This document shows positions 8,942-17,301 of a stretch of 64,000 bases of DNA, piece by piece. Under the pieces are notes generated by a model. It was not told the DNA's origin. It did no database searches and worked only from the letters and a program-made list of their open reading frames with translations. Numbering within the stretch: position 1 is the stretch's first letter; each line of letters opens with the position of its first letter. The stretch spans positions 310,001-374,000 of the forward strand of contig CALKUK010000013.1 in the NCBI GenBank assembly GCA_937996655.1, in the 5' to 3' direction. The translations under genes were made by a program, and so were the position numbers. The DNA is from an uncultured Sphingomonadaceae bacterium (GTDB taxonomy: Bacteria > Pseudomonadota > Alphaproteobacteria > Sphingomonadales > Sphingomonadaceae).

Positions 8942-9767
8942 TCGTCAAAACCCCGGAAAAACGCCGACTTTGAAGCGCGGGGTCGACCACCACAGGCTTC
9001 GATGTATAGCGGCTAATCTCCCGCGCGACCTGTGGCAAGGGGGCGTTGCGGAAGATGAGCTGACCGCGCAGCCAGCTGCCGACACTCGATGTATCGACGC
9101 TTTCAACGCGGATCCCACCGGCTTCGGCAAAGGCGCGCTGCCCGGCTGTGAGCGTAACCGCCTGCCCGCCTTTAAAGGCCACCGAAACAGACCCTTGGGC
9201 AACGGCAATACCAACCTGCGCGCCGTTGCGCTGCACCTCAAAACGGGTGCCAAGGTCTGTGATCGACACATCACCCGCCGTTACCATGAAGCGGGCCTTG
9301 GGATCATGACGCACATCAAAATGCGCAGCGCCACTGGCCAATTCCACTTGGCCTGTATCGCCCTTCTTATGTGTCAGCACCGAGTTGCGGTCGAGCGTGA
9401 TCTGCGTGCGGGTGTCGAGAGCCAGTGCCTGTGGGGCTCCGCCGGAGGCGACCTGCACCGTTTGTGGCGTCATCGTCAGCCAAAGTGACGCAGGAAGAAC
9501 AACGGCAGCAGCAAGGGCCGCCGCCATGGAGCGACGCCCGAAAGAGGACGGGGCGGCTTCGCCAATGTCATTCGCCGGCAGGCTTGCCAAAAGCTTCGGC
9601 GTTTGCGCCGTAATGCGATCCTCGAGCAGCAGCGCCGCATCATAGGCGGCCACATGCGCTGGCGAGACTTCAAGCCAAAGCGTGAAGGCGTCAAAGTCCG
9701 GCGTGTCGCCTTCCAGCGCCACCAGCCAGTCACAGGCTTCCTCCAACAATTTGGGATCATTCGTCAT
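8844..9767 (-). CDS. FecR-family anti-sigma factor
   Basis: 307 residues. The N-terminus (CDWLVALEGDTPDFDAFTLWL, SPAHVAAYDAALLL) is the FecR N-terminal DUF4880 region that binds sigma in the cytoplasm. A membrane segment follows (MAAALAAAVVLPASLWLTM, about residues 80-98), then the periplasmic FecR domain (LALDTRTQITLDRNSVLTHKKGD, VTAGDVSITDLGTRFEVQ). It holds the ECF sigma factor inactive or chaperones it until the STN receptor reports ligand. It is 60 bp downstream of the sigma gene and overlaps the receptor gene, the classic fecI-fecR-fecA order. The last roughly 30 codons are shared with the receptor 5' end in another frame. Confidence 0.92.
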   Translation of the reverse strand: MTNDPKLLEEACDWLVALEGDTPDFDAFTLWLEVSPAHVAAYDAALLLEDRITAQTPKLLASLPANDIGEAAPSSFGRRSMAAALAAAVVLPASLWLTMTPQTVQVASGGAPQALALDTRTQITLDRNSVLTHKKGDTGQVELASGAAHFDVRHDPKARFMVTAGDVSITDLGTRFEVQRNGAQVGIAVAQGSVSVAFKGGQAVTLTAGQRAFAEAGGIRVESVDTSSVGSWLRGQLIFRNAPLPQVAREISRYTSKPVVVDPALQSRRFSGVLTIGDGRALDTTLADFVGVPRTDCGASVQLGAGC

Positions 9768-9827
9768 GATCGAAGTCCAACTCCATTCCTTGGTTCAAAC
9801 ATAAGACGCCACTCAAATCGCTCCACC

Positions 9828-10373
9828 TCAGGTCTGACCGTCAAAATTTATATGCCGCATGAGATATTTCAGCGCCGTGGCCATATTCTTTTCAACCGCG
9901 CTTTTTGAGATGCCCATTTCGGCGGCGAGGTCTGCATGGCTGAGCCCATCAATCCGGTGGCGACGGAACACCTGCTGCGCCCTGTCCGGCATCGTGCGAA
10001 TGGCATCGATCATACGGGCAAGTTCTTGCCGGTCGGATGCCTGACGCTCGGGCGATGGTCCGTCATCCACCGACATTCCGTCGAGTGTTGTGATGCTGGT
10101 ATCTGTCCAGTCGGCCTCGCGATTGCGGCGACGGGCGCGTTCCCGCACAAGATCATTGGACAGATTAAGGGCCATGCGGTGCAGATAGGCCCCGGGATTT
10201 CCAATGGGGCCGCTGTCGAGCGTTTCAAGCTTGATCCAGAGATCTTGCAGGATGTCTTCGGCATCCTCCGCATTTGACAGGCGCGCCGTCAGCATCCGGC
10301 GCAGCGACGGCCTGATTTGCTCTAGCTGAGCCCTAAGGCCGCCTCCGGCTGTCTGCGCGTCCTCTGCATCCAT
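9828..10373 (-). CDS. ECF sigma factor, FecI-like
   Basis: About 181 residues from ATG 10373; a longer frame upstream runs into the methyltransferase gene and is not credible. Region 2 is seen in RPSLRRMLTARLSNAEDAED followed by ILQDLWIKLE. Region 4 helix-turn-helix is in MPDRAQQVFRRHRIDGLSHA with LAAEMGISKSAVEKNMATAL. The start is 16 bp after the methyltransferase stop, with no obvious Shine-Dalgarno, so translation may depend on coupling. It should direct RNA polymerase to promoters of the adjacent receptor and possibly of the upstream biosynthetic-looking genes. Confidence 0.9.
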   Translation of the reverse strand: MDAEDAQTAGGGLRAQLEQIRPSLRRMLTARLSNAEDAEDILQDLWIKLETLDSGPIGNPGAYLHRMALNLSNDLVRERARRRNREADWTDTSITTLDGMSVDDGPSPERQASDRQELARMIDAIRTMPDRAQQVFRRHRIDGLSHADLAAEMGISKSAVEKNMATALKYLMRHINFDGQT

Positions 10374-10389
10374 AAGCGGATGGGATGTA

Positions 10390-11049
10390 TCAGGCTGCCC
10401 GCAGAATGCCAGCCTGTGATGACCGTTTGCGCGCGGTGGCGAGAATACCCGACACACCCTTCCCAATCGGCACGACACGGACGCAGATATCGCCGTCAGC
10501 AAATCCACCGTCCCGAAGCGCGGCTGCAACATCCTCTGCGGAAAAGAGCCGATGCGTCCCAGCTTCGGCAAAGCCCCAATTCTGCATCGAGTCCGCGCTG
10601 GTCAAATAGATGGACAGGCGCCCCTCGTCTTTCATCACACGCCGGATCTCCGCAAGGACTGAAACGGGATCATGCCAGAAATACATGACATTGGACGCCA
10701 GAACCGCATCAAATATCGCGGCGTCGAACGGCAAAGCCTCAAAGGTCGCCAAATGAAAATCCATCTGCCCGGCCGCCACAGCGCGGCGATTATCGCGCCC
10801 CGCTTGCAGGATCATCGTCTGCGATTGATCGATCCCAACCACCCGTCCTGGCAGCGCCAAGGGCAACATCAATGCTGCGGCCTGCCCGGGCCCGCAGCCG
10901 AGATCGAGCACGCTCTCCCCCGGCTGAATAGCAAGCGCGTCCACCGCCATTCGGGTCGGCGCGTGGTTCGCCATTTTCATCATCCCACCCACCAACCGAC
11001 CGGCAAAACCGGTCGGGTTCGATAGCTGGCGGGCAAGAAACCGCTTCAC
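10390..11049 (-). CDS. Class I SAM-dependent methyltransferase
   Basis: 219 residues. The Rossmann motif I is ESVLDLGCGPGQAAALML (about residues 44-61), with motif II acidic residue in GRVVGIDQSQTMI and later AIFDAVLASNVMYFWHDPVS and a strand-rich C-terminus. It transfers a methyl group from S-adenosylmethionine to an unknown small molecule, lipid or protein. It lies 8 bp after the TPR gene and 16 bp before the ECF sigma gene, on the same strand, so it bridges the upstream enzyme genes and the signalling genes. No substrate-specific motif is recognised. Confidence 0.88.
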   Translation of the reverse strand: MKRFLARQLSNPTGFAGRLVGGMMKMANHAPTRMAVDALAIQPGESVLDLGCGPGQAAALMLPLALPGRVVGIDQSQTMILQAGRDNRRAVAAGQMDFHLATFEALPFDAAIFDAVLASNVMYFWHDPVSVLAEIRRVMKDEGRLSIYLTSADSMQNWGFAEAGTHRLFSAEDVAAALRDGGFADGDICVRVVPIGKGVSGILATARKRSSQAGILRAA

Positions 11050-11057
11050 CGGATTCT

Positions 11058-11714
11058 TCAGCCGAGCTTTGCGAGCAGGCTGCGGATTTCTCCGCGACGG
11101 CCGGCATCCCAGACCGGGCGGCTGGGGTCTGCCGGCGTGCGCAACGCCTTTTGCAGGTAGGACTTGGCAGCGACCTTCTGGCCCTGCGCGGCGAGATAAT
11201 CGCCATAAAACCAGTTGGCGTCCATGCCATTGGGGTCAGCCGCTAAGGAGGCCTGCAGGAAGGATTTGGCTTTGGTCGTATCACCAAAAGCAATCGGCCA
11301 GCCCGGCACCTTATAATAGAGCACGCCAAGGCTCATCGCGACACCGCCATGCGCGCCACGCGGATCAATGGCATAGGCCCTTTGCAGGATGGCGCGGGCC
11401 GCCTTTGCAAGGCCGAGCTGTTTGAAGGTACTGGCAACCGACGCCTCTTCGCTCGTCACAATGCCCTGCCAGAGCAGAGGTTCTGCCTTGCCCGGATATT
11501 TGGCCGCGACCAAGGCCGCCTGCTTTTCAAGGCCGGCCAGCTGCTGCGTCTGGGCATCTCGGCTCTTCACCTGATATTTGATGCGGGCCCATTCATTGTT
11601 GATGCGCTGCACCTGGGCGTCCATCTGCGGGTCATCCGACGCATGGGCGACAGCCGGTACGACGGCGACGAGAAGGGCAAAGGCGCTGGCACGCAGGGTT
11701 TTCTTGAAAGACAT
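11058..11714 (-). CDS. Secreted tetratricopeptide-repeat protein of unknown function
   Basis: 218 residues with AAAGGA before ATG 11714. A signal peptide (FKKTLRASAFALLVAVVPAVAHA) predicts export to the periplasm. The rest is helical with TPR-like units, for example AARAILQRAYAIDPRGAHGG, KAKSFLQASLAADPNGMDAN and GQKVAAKSYLQKALRTPADP. TPR proteins act as scaffolds; no enzyme motif is visible. It sits between the SDR and the methyltransferase in a same-strand cluster, so it may be a periplasmic partner of the pathway product or its transport. Confidence 0.75.
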   Translation of the reverse strand: MSFKKTLRASAFALLVAVVPAVAHASDDPQMDAQVQRINNEWARIKYQVKSRDAQTQQLAGLEKQAALVAAKYPGKAEPLLWQGIVTSEEASVASTFKQLGLAKAARAILQRAYAIDPRGAHGGVAMSLGVLYYKVPGWPIAFGDTTKAKSFLQASLAADPNGMDANWFYGDYLAAQGQKVAAKSYLQKALRTPADPSRPVWDAGRRGEIRSLLAKLG

Positions 11715-11734
11715 AATGGTCCTTTCGGTCTTGC

Positions 11735-12490
11735 TTACTGAAAAAGGTGACGGACTTTGGCCGTCTGCGGTGAAATGCCGGCATCGACGAGACGGGGAAG
11801 CAGTGCGTTGATCCGCATGAAAATCCGCTCCTGAAAGCCGATGAACACTTCGGTTTTGCGCGCGAGAATGGCCTCTACGATCCGGTCTGCGACAAATTCC
11901 GGTTCATCGGCCTTCATCTTGGTGAGTTCCATGAACCGCATGACGGCAGGACTGTTAAAGGCCGTGCGCGCCGCGCGGGGGGCGATATAGGTGACAGCAA
12001 CACCCTGCCCGGACACTTCCCGGCGCAGGCCTTCACTCAACCCCTGAAGACCAGCCTTCGCGCTCGAATAGGATGCGAAGAACGGATATTTCACTGCCCC
12101 CAGCATTGATCCGATATTGACGATCTGCCCGTCACCCCGGGCCAGCATCTGGGGCAATACCGCCCGGGCCAAAGCGGCGGGTGCGATCAAATTCACAGCA
12201 TAACCGAGCCAGAGATTGTCAATCTGCTGCTGCTCAAAAGGCCCGAAATATTGGAGCCCTGCAATATTGACGAGGATGTCGACCTGACGTGCCTTTAGCG
12301 TCTCTGCAAGTTTGGTCTGCCCCTCCTCGCTGGCAAGATCTGCCAGGATCGTTTCGGGGCATTTGTTACATTCGACGCGGTCCACGCCGGTCACATGGGC
12401 ACCCAGCGCTGCCAGACGCATCGAAACGAGGGAGCCTATGCCCCCGGCCGCACCGGTGACGACGATTTGTTTGCCCTCAAGCCGCTTCAT
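11735..12490 (-). CDS. SDR-family oxidoreductase
   Basis: 251 residues from ATG 12490, preceded by GGAGG with 6 bases spacing; this start overlaps the end of the ligase-oxidase gene by 14 bp. The cofactor motif is TGAAGGIG (about residues 12-19), and the catalytic Tyr-Lys pair is in SYSSAKAGLQGLSEGLRREV. The C-terminal tail (FIGFQERIFMRINALLPRLV) is amphipathic, as in SDRs that act at membranes on lipophilic substrates. The reaction is probably NAD(P)-dependent alcohol/ketone interconversion in the same pathway as the overlapping upstream gene. The substrate is unknown. Confidence 0.87.
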   Translation of the reverse strand: MKRLEGKQIVVTGAAGGIGSLVSMRLAALGAHVTGVDRVECNKCPETILADLASEEGQTKLAETLKARQVDILVNIAGLQYFGPFEQQQIDNLWLGYAVNLIAPAALARAVLPQMLARGDGQIVNIGSMLGAVKYPFFASYSSAKAGLQGLSEGLRREVSGQGVAVTYIAPRAARTAFNSPAVMRFMELTKMKADEPEFVADRIVEAILARKTEVFIGFQERIFMRINALLPRLVDAGISPQTAKVRHLFQ

Positions 12491-14567
12491 CAAGGGCCTC
12501 CATGGGGATCGCTGCAAACATGCCGCCGAACAGGCCGAACATGTCCTTGGCCATCTGGAGGATCGCAGCCTGATCGTCGGTGTTCTCGATGTTGTTCATC
12601 AACCCGGCGAAGAACTTCATATGATCAAGGTCGAGGGAACCGTGCGACGTCAGATAGCTGAACGCCTCTTTAGGCAAGCCAAGCGATGATTGGACAGCGG
12701 AGGCGCCATTGGTCGCCATCGCGACACTTGTGCCTTCCAACACATACACCATGCCAAAGAAAGCGGCGGCATTGCCGTTTTCAATCACATCATAAGCGTG
12801 GGCCACCATCGCAGCGGTCGCAGGATATGGATCGCTTTGTTCCGCAGCGACAGCATCTCCGCCAGCTGCTGCAATATCATTGAGAATCCAGCGCTCATGA
12901 CCGGTTTCTTCCTCAATATATTCGGCGAGCGCCTCCGCGTAGAGCGGCTTGTCCGCGAGCTTTGCATGCGCGGCCTGAAGCAGCGGCACGGTGTGGCGGA
13001 CGTGATGATAGGCTTGCGTCAAATACGCAATATAGGTCACCCGGTCGATGCGACCGGCAAGCCCCGCCTGCAACTGGGGCACCCCAAGTAAGATCTTCTG
13101 CGCGTCGGCTGTTTCCGCGACGAGACGGTCAAAAAACGGCAAAATGTGTTCTCCTGTAAGATACGCTGAGGCGATGGCCGCGCGTTTGAGGCGTCCATTG
13201 CCGGTGAGCATCCCGTTCATGGGTGTGAAGGGCGCGACCAGGCGGGTGTCCGAGACATGCGCATAGGCCGGGAGGGTCCCGTTCGCCGCCTGCACCGCAG
13301 ATGCGATGTCCGCACCGGGCCGTGACGGCACGATGAGCGCACGCAGCGTCGCCTCACCATCGCCAAAGACCATGGCCTGCGCAATTTCGGGCTGAGCGAG
13401 CAAGGCACCCTCCACCCATTCGGGGGAGATGTTGCGGCCATAGGACGTGATGATCAGATTGGACTTCCGTCCCTCAATCCAAAGGCGGCCTTCGTCGTCC
13501 AAACGGCCGATATCGCCGGTCGCATAAGGGGTAGAGGGAGCGCGGCCGCCGATGGCGCCAAGGCACACAGGCCCGGTCAGCATCACTTCGCCATCATCCG
13601 CAATGGAGATAGCATTGACGCCAAGGCTGCGACCAACGCTTCCGCGCTCCGCCTCATCGCCACTTTCCAGCGAGATCACCGATGCGCATTCGGTCATTCC
13701 ATAGCCCTGACGAACTGGCAGGCCGACCGCGACCGCACGTTCGATCAATGCCGGGGACACACGTGCCCCGCCGACCGCCACCAGCGTGAGTTTCGGCAGG
13801 CGGACACCCGTCATCTCCATCGCGGTGACGAGGCCGAGCAGATATTCCGGAACGAGGATGAGCGACGTGATCCCCTGCTCAGCAATGACCTTCAACAATT
13901 TGGCAAAATCTGGCTGGAAAGGATTGGAAAAGCCCGTTTCTGCCAAGGGCAACGCCACATAAGTGCCGCCCGCCAACAGGACAGCATAAAACCCCGCCAC
14001 ATTCTCAAGAAGGATACCGGGCGGCAACAGTGCAAGATGCCGCCCGGCGTGTACGTGGCCGAGCGTATCGACCACGGCCTGGGCGACCTGGAGCGTTTGG
14101 TCGCCAGACAGACAAATGCCTTTTGGATTTCCAGTGGAACCAGAGGTGAAGCTGATTTTTGACGTGCCAACAGGCAAATCAACAGCTGCTCCAGTTTGGT
14201 CCGTGATGGAGAGCGAATGCACAGAGCCGCGGGACCAGCAGGAACTCGCGTCAATCAAGGCAGTGGCCCCGGCCGCCTTCATCGCGTGTGCAGTCTGATC
14301 TGCTGTAAAAAAGGGTGGCAGGGGCAGCGCAGGGATGTCAGCTTCCAAAAGAGCAAGGTCGGCGATGCAGCCGGCGATGCCGTGATCCACCGATAGCGCA
14401 ACGGGCCGACCCGATGCGCTGAAGCGCGCAGCAAGCAGTTCGGCAGTCTGCTCAATCTCTGTCTGAAGTTCGGCCCATGTAAGGGCACCGTGCGTGCCGC
14501 CGTCTAACGCGATGGCATCGCCGCGCAAAACCGCGTGACGACGAATAGCCTCAAGAAGTTTGGTCAT
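12477..14567 (-). CDS. AMP-forming acyl/aryl ligase fused to heme-oxygenase-like (TenA/UndA-type) oxidase domain
   Basis: 696 residues starting at ATG 14567, whose ATGA overlaps the stop of the preceding gene (translational coupling). Residues about 1-470 are an adenylate-forming enzyme: A3 loop ISFTSGSTGNPKG (about 138-150), YGMTE (about 290), GDIGRLDDEGRLWIEGR, and the A10 lysine in LTGNGRLKRA. Residues about 480-696 are a helical heme-oxygenase-like domain. It has the EETGH metal motif (about 553-557), a VLEGTS glutamate and an HxxxDxxH segment in SHGSLDLDHMKFF (about 642-649), matching the ligand spacing of diiron oxidases such as UndA. Inference: a carboxylate is activated, and a fused non-heme iron centre oxidises or decarboxylates it. 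Substrate and product are unknown. It sits between a thermostable-hemolysin-like gene and an SDR gene. Confidence 0.85.
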   Translation of the reverse strand: MTKLLEAIRRHAVLRGDAIALDGGTHGALTWAELQTEIEQTAELLAARFSASGRPVALSVDHGIAGCIADLALLEADIPALPLPPFFTADQTAHAMKAAGATALIDASSCWSRGSVHSLSITDQTGAAVDLPVGTSKISFTSGSTGNPKGICLSGDQTLQVAQAVVDTLGHVHAGRHLALLPPGILLENVAGFYAVLLAGGTYVALPLAETGFSNPFQPDFAKLLKVIAEQGITSLILVPEYLLGLVTAMEMTGVRLPKLTLVAVGGARVSPALIERAVAVGLPVRQGYGMTECASVISLESGDEAERGSVGRSLGVNAISIADDGEVMLTGPVCLGAIGGRAPSTPYATGDIGRLDDEGRLWIEGRKSNLIITSYGRNISPEWVEGALLAQPEIAQAMVFGDGEATLRALIVPSRPGADIASAVQAANGTLPAYAHVSDTRLVAPFTPMNGMLTGNGRLKRAAIASAYLTGEHILPFFDRLVAETADAQKILLGVPQLQAGLAGRIDRVTYIAYLTQAYHHVRHTVPLLQAAHAKLADKPLYAEALAEYIEEETGHERWILNDIAAAGGDAVAAEQSDPYPATAAMVAHAYDVIENGNAAAFFGMVYVLEGTSVAMATNGASAVQSSLGLPKEAFSYLTSHGSLDLDHMKFFAGLMNNIENTDDQAAILQMAKDMFGLFGGMFAAIPMEALDEAA

Positions 14568-15112
14568 GCCGCACAACGCTCCAGACGCTGCGAAAAGCGT
14601 GCGAGCCGGTCTTGCCCTTCCGCGATGACACCAGCGCAGACGACTGGATCAAGGTCATAGTAACGACCCCAGGCGCTGCCGTCTGAGGCCACACGATCCG
14701 GTTCTGCCCGGGTGAGCTCGATGAGCGTTACGCCCAGCCGATTGAACATTTTGCGCAATGGCGCGGTCAACACCGCAACCGCGATTTCCGCATCATTGCC
14801 CAGATCGTTGGCCGTGCGCGCCCACAGCGCAATCATGGCGGTCGCATTGCACGAGGCAAGATTGCCGATTTCAACAATATCGGCGCGCGTCACTGGACGT
14901 CCGAATGCCTCTGAGAGGAGCTGTTCAACCGGTGCGTCGAGATAAGCCTCAAGGAACAGAGGCTCCCGATCGGCCCGACGATAGCCGAGTGCTGCACAGA
15001 CCCTCCCACCGCAGCTTTCTCCGCGAAGCTCTTGATAGGTCACCGTCGGCGCCGCACCGTGGCGGGCGGCATATCGGCCGGTAACAAGATCCAAAATAGA
15101 GCTGCGATCCAT
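14564..15112 (-). CDS. Thermostable-hemolysin family protein (PF12261-like)
   Basis: 182 residues with AAAGGA before ATG 15112. The core resembles the family named after Vibrio thermostable hemolysin: AALGYRRADREPLFLEAYLD, then VTRADIVEIGNLASCNATAM and FNRLGVTLIELTRAEPDRV. The pattern of a conserved acidic strand followed by an R-x-x-IVEIGNLA-like segment recalls GNAT/acyl-homoserine-lactone synthase folds, so an acyl- or aminoacyl-transfer role is possible; this is inference. It is first in an overlapping set (ATGA junction with the ligase-oxidase gene). The hemolysin name should not be taken as function. It has no signal peptide. Confidence 0.7.
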   Translation of the reverse strand: MDRSSILDLVTGRYAARHGAAPTVTYQELRGESCGGRVCAALGYRRADREPLFLEAYLDAPVEQLLSEAFGRPVTRADIVEIGNLASCNATAMIALWARTANDLGNDAEIAVAVLTAPLRKMFNRLGVTLIELTRAEPDRVASDGSAWGRYYDLDPVVCAGVIAEGQDRLARFSQRLERCAA

Positions 15113-15267
15113 TGGTCGTCCTTTGCGGTTTCATGGCAAAGACGCCGGTGCTGGTCGGCCACCTCATATGGCGGCCAAACATTTTTTGGGATTTTATCGT
15201 TCTAGGGTGACCGAAACTGGCAGAATGAAAGCGGATGTCTGGATCAAAAACGCCCGATCACAAGCTG

Positions 15268-15285
15268 ATTGAATAGATGTTCAAT
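15268..15285. promoter_or_regulatory. BetI-like operator at the head of the betaine operon
   Basis: Perfect inverted repeat, arms ATTGAA and TTCAAT with 6 bp between. It resembles the TTGAA...TTCAA core of choline-responsive BetI sites. It lies 19 bp ahead of the ATG at 15304 used here for the BetI-BetB fusion and covers an earlier in-frame ATG at 15277, which argues against that earlier start. It also lies in the divergent region shared with the thermostable-hemolysin-like gene, so both could be affected. Confidence 0.6.
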
Positions 15286-15303
15286 ACAGAATATGAAACG
15301 AAT

Positions 15304-17301
15304 ATGACCGATTTATCAGCCAACCGCCATCAGCACATCATCGAAGCTGCCGTCTCCACCCTTGCCGAACACGGCATTGTTGAATTCACGTTCAACAAGG
15401 TCGCACAACGGGCCGACATCTCGGCTGCGTTGATCGTTCATTATTTTGGCAGCAAGGAAGCACTGCTCGAAGCCGCCTTCCGCTCGGTGGCCCGACAACT
15501 GAACACCTCCGCAACATCACGACTGAAACTCGCTGCCGGCCCCCGTGCCCGCGTTGAGGCGTTGGTCGATGCGCATCTTGGCCACAATGACTATACGGAG
15601 GAGACGGCACGCGTCTGGCTGTCCTTCTGGGGACAGGCCCTCCATGTGCCGCAACTGGCACGGGTGCAGCGCGCGCATCAGCAGCGGATGCTGTCCAACC
15701 TGAAATTTGATCTGCGCAAACTTGTCGATGCCAAAGACGTCGCCCCCATGGCAGACACGATTGCCGCCATGATCGACGGCGTCTGGCTGCGCGCGGCCAT
15801 GATTGGCGGGTCCGCGCTGCAAAATGGTCTGGCGCGGGACCTCATTTTTGATTTCATCGCCCGACATCTCAAGGGCGCACCACCCTCCCCCGCAGATACG
15901 AGTTTTGATACCATCAACCCGGCGACCGGGGCGGTGCTCGCCACCATCCGGATTGACGGGCAAGCAGAGGTCAACAATGCCGTCGCGCGCGCCGCCGAAG
16001 CGCAAAAGCTTTGGGCCAAAACCCCCGGCGTTGAACGCGGACGCATCCTCCACCGCGCGGCGGCCTTGCTGGTCGAACGCAATGAGGTGCTTGCCCGGCT
16101 TGAGGCGCAGGACACCGGCAAGCCCATTCAGGAAACCATCGCCGTCGACGTCCTGTCGGGCGCGGACTGCATTGAATATTATGCTGGTCTGGCACGGACA
16201 ATCGCCGGGGAGCACCATGATCTTGGCACCGGCGCCTTCGGCTATTCCCGGCGGGAGCCTTTGGGTGTGGTCGCAGGCATTGGAGCCTGGAACTACCCTA
16301 TCCAGATCGCCTGCTGGAAATCCGCACCTGCATTGGCCTGCGGAAACGCCATGATCTTTAAGCCTGCGGAACTCACACCCCTGACAGCCATCGAACTGGA
16401 AAAGGCCTATCGCGACGCGGGCCTGCCCGATGGACTGTTTCAGGTCGTGCAGGGCAAGGCCGATACGGGCCGGTTGCTGAGCCTACATCCTGACATCGCC
16501 AAGGTGTCGCTGACCGGAGAGGTCGGCACCGGCAAGAAAGTGATGGTCGATGCAGCAGGCACCCTCAAATATGTAACCTTTGAACTTGGCGGCAAATCCG
16601 CACTGATCGTGTTTGAAGACGCTGACCTCGATGAAGCTGTCTCGGGCGCGCTGCTTGCCAATTTCTATTCCGCAGGCGAAGTTTGCACCAACGGCACGCG
16701 GGTCTTTGTGCATAAATCCATCCGCGATGCTTTCCTCGCCAAACTCAAGGTCCGCACCGAGGCGATGGTCATCGGCGATCCGCTAGACCCCGCCACCCAA
16801 ATGGGTGCGCTGATCTCCCCGGCGCATATGGAAAAGGTCCTTGGCTACATCGCGCTTGGCCAGCAGCAGGGTGCCACCCTTTTGACGGGCGGCAGGCGCG
16901 TGACGGCAGGTAATCTGGCCAATGGGGCCTTTGTCCAACCCACCATCTTCACCGGCTGCACCGATGATATGGCGATCGTCCGCGAAGAGATTTTCGGCCC
17001 CGTCATGGCGGTGCTCGACTTTGAAGATGAGGCAGAAGTTGTCGCCCGGGCGAACAACACCAGCTTTGGTCTGGCGGCTGGCATTTTCACCAACAACCTA
17101 ACCCGCGCCCACCGCGTCATCGCGGCGCTGGAGGCGGGCACTTGCTGGATCAACACGTACAACATCACGCCGATTGAAATGCCCTTTGGCGGCAACAAGC
17201 AATCCGGTCTCGGGCGTGAAAACGGCCGGGCTGCGATTGAGCATTATACGCAGTTGAAGAGCGTCTATGTCGCGATGGAGAAGATCGATGCCCCCTATTG
17301 A
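15304..17301 (+). CDS. BetI repressor-BetB betaine aldehyde dehydrogenase fusion
   Basis: 665 residues in one open frame. Residues about 1-192 match BetI (TetR family): helix-turn-helix FTFNKVAQRADISAALIVHY then FGSKEALLEAAF, and a BetI-like C-domain (ARVWLSFWGQALHVPQL, MIDGVWLRAAMIGG). After a short linker (HLKGAPPSPADTS) residues about 205-665 match BetB: TINPATGAVLATI, REPLGVVAGIGAWNYPIQIA, catalytic Glu427 in FELGGKSALIVFEDADLDEA and Cys461 in GEVCTNGTRVF, 34 residues apart as in E. coli BetB. The usual first about 22 residues of BetB are missing, replaced by the junction. The enzyme oxidises betaine aldehyde to glycine betaine with NAD(P). Fusion would tie repressor and enzyme abundance together. 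Stop overlaps betA by 14 bp. Confidence 0.88.
   Translation: MTDLSANRHQHIIEAAVSTLAEHGIVEFTFNKVAQRADISAALIVHYFGSKEALLEAAFRSVARQLNTSATSRLKLAAGPRARVEALVDAHLGHNDYTEETARVWLSFWGQALHVPQLARVQRAHQQRMLSNLKFDLRKLVDAKDVAPMADTIAAMIDGVWLRAAMIGGSALQNGLARDLIFDFIARHLKGAPPSPADTSFDTINPATGAVLATIRIDGQAEVNNAVARAAEAQKLWAKTPGVERGRILHRAAALLVERNEVLARLEAQDTGKPIQETIAVDVLSGADCIEYYAGLARTIAGEHHDLGTGAFGYSRREPLGVVAGIGAWNYPIQIACWKSAPALACGNAMIFKPAELTPLTAIELEKAYRDAGLPDGLFQVVQGKADTGRLLSLHPDIAKVSLTGEVGTGKKVMVDAAGTLKYVTFELGGKSALIVFEDADLDEAVSGALLANFYSAGEVCTNGTRVFVHKSIRDAFLAKLKVRTEAMVIGDPLDPATQMGALISPAHMEKVLGYIALGQQQGATLLTGGRRVTAGNLANGAFVQPTIFTGCTDDMAIVREEIFGPVMAVLDFEDEAEVVARANNTSFGLAAGIFTNNLTRAHRVIAALEAGTCWINTYNITPIEMPFGGNKQSGLGRENGRAAIEHYTQLKSVYVAMEKIDAPY

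Noticed and set aside
14564..15112. Hemolysin/toxin function
   Set aside because: The family name is historical; there is no signal peptide or pore-forming feature, and the context is enzymatic.
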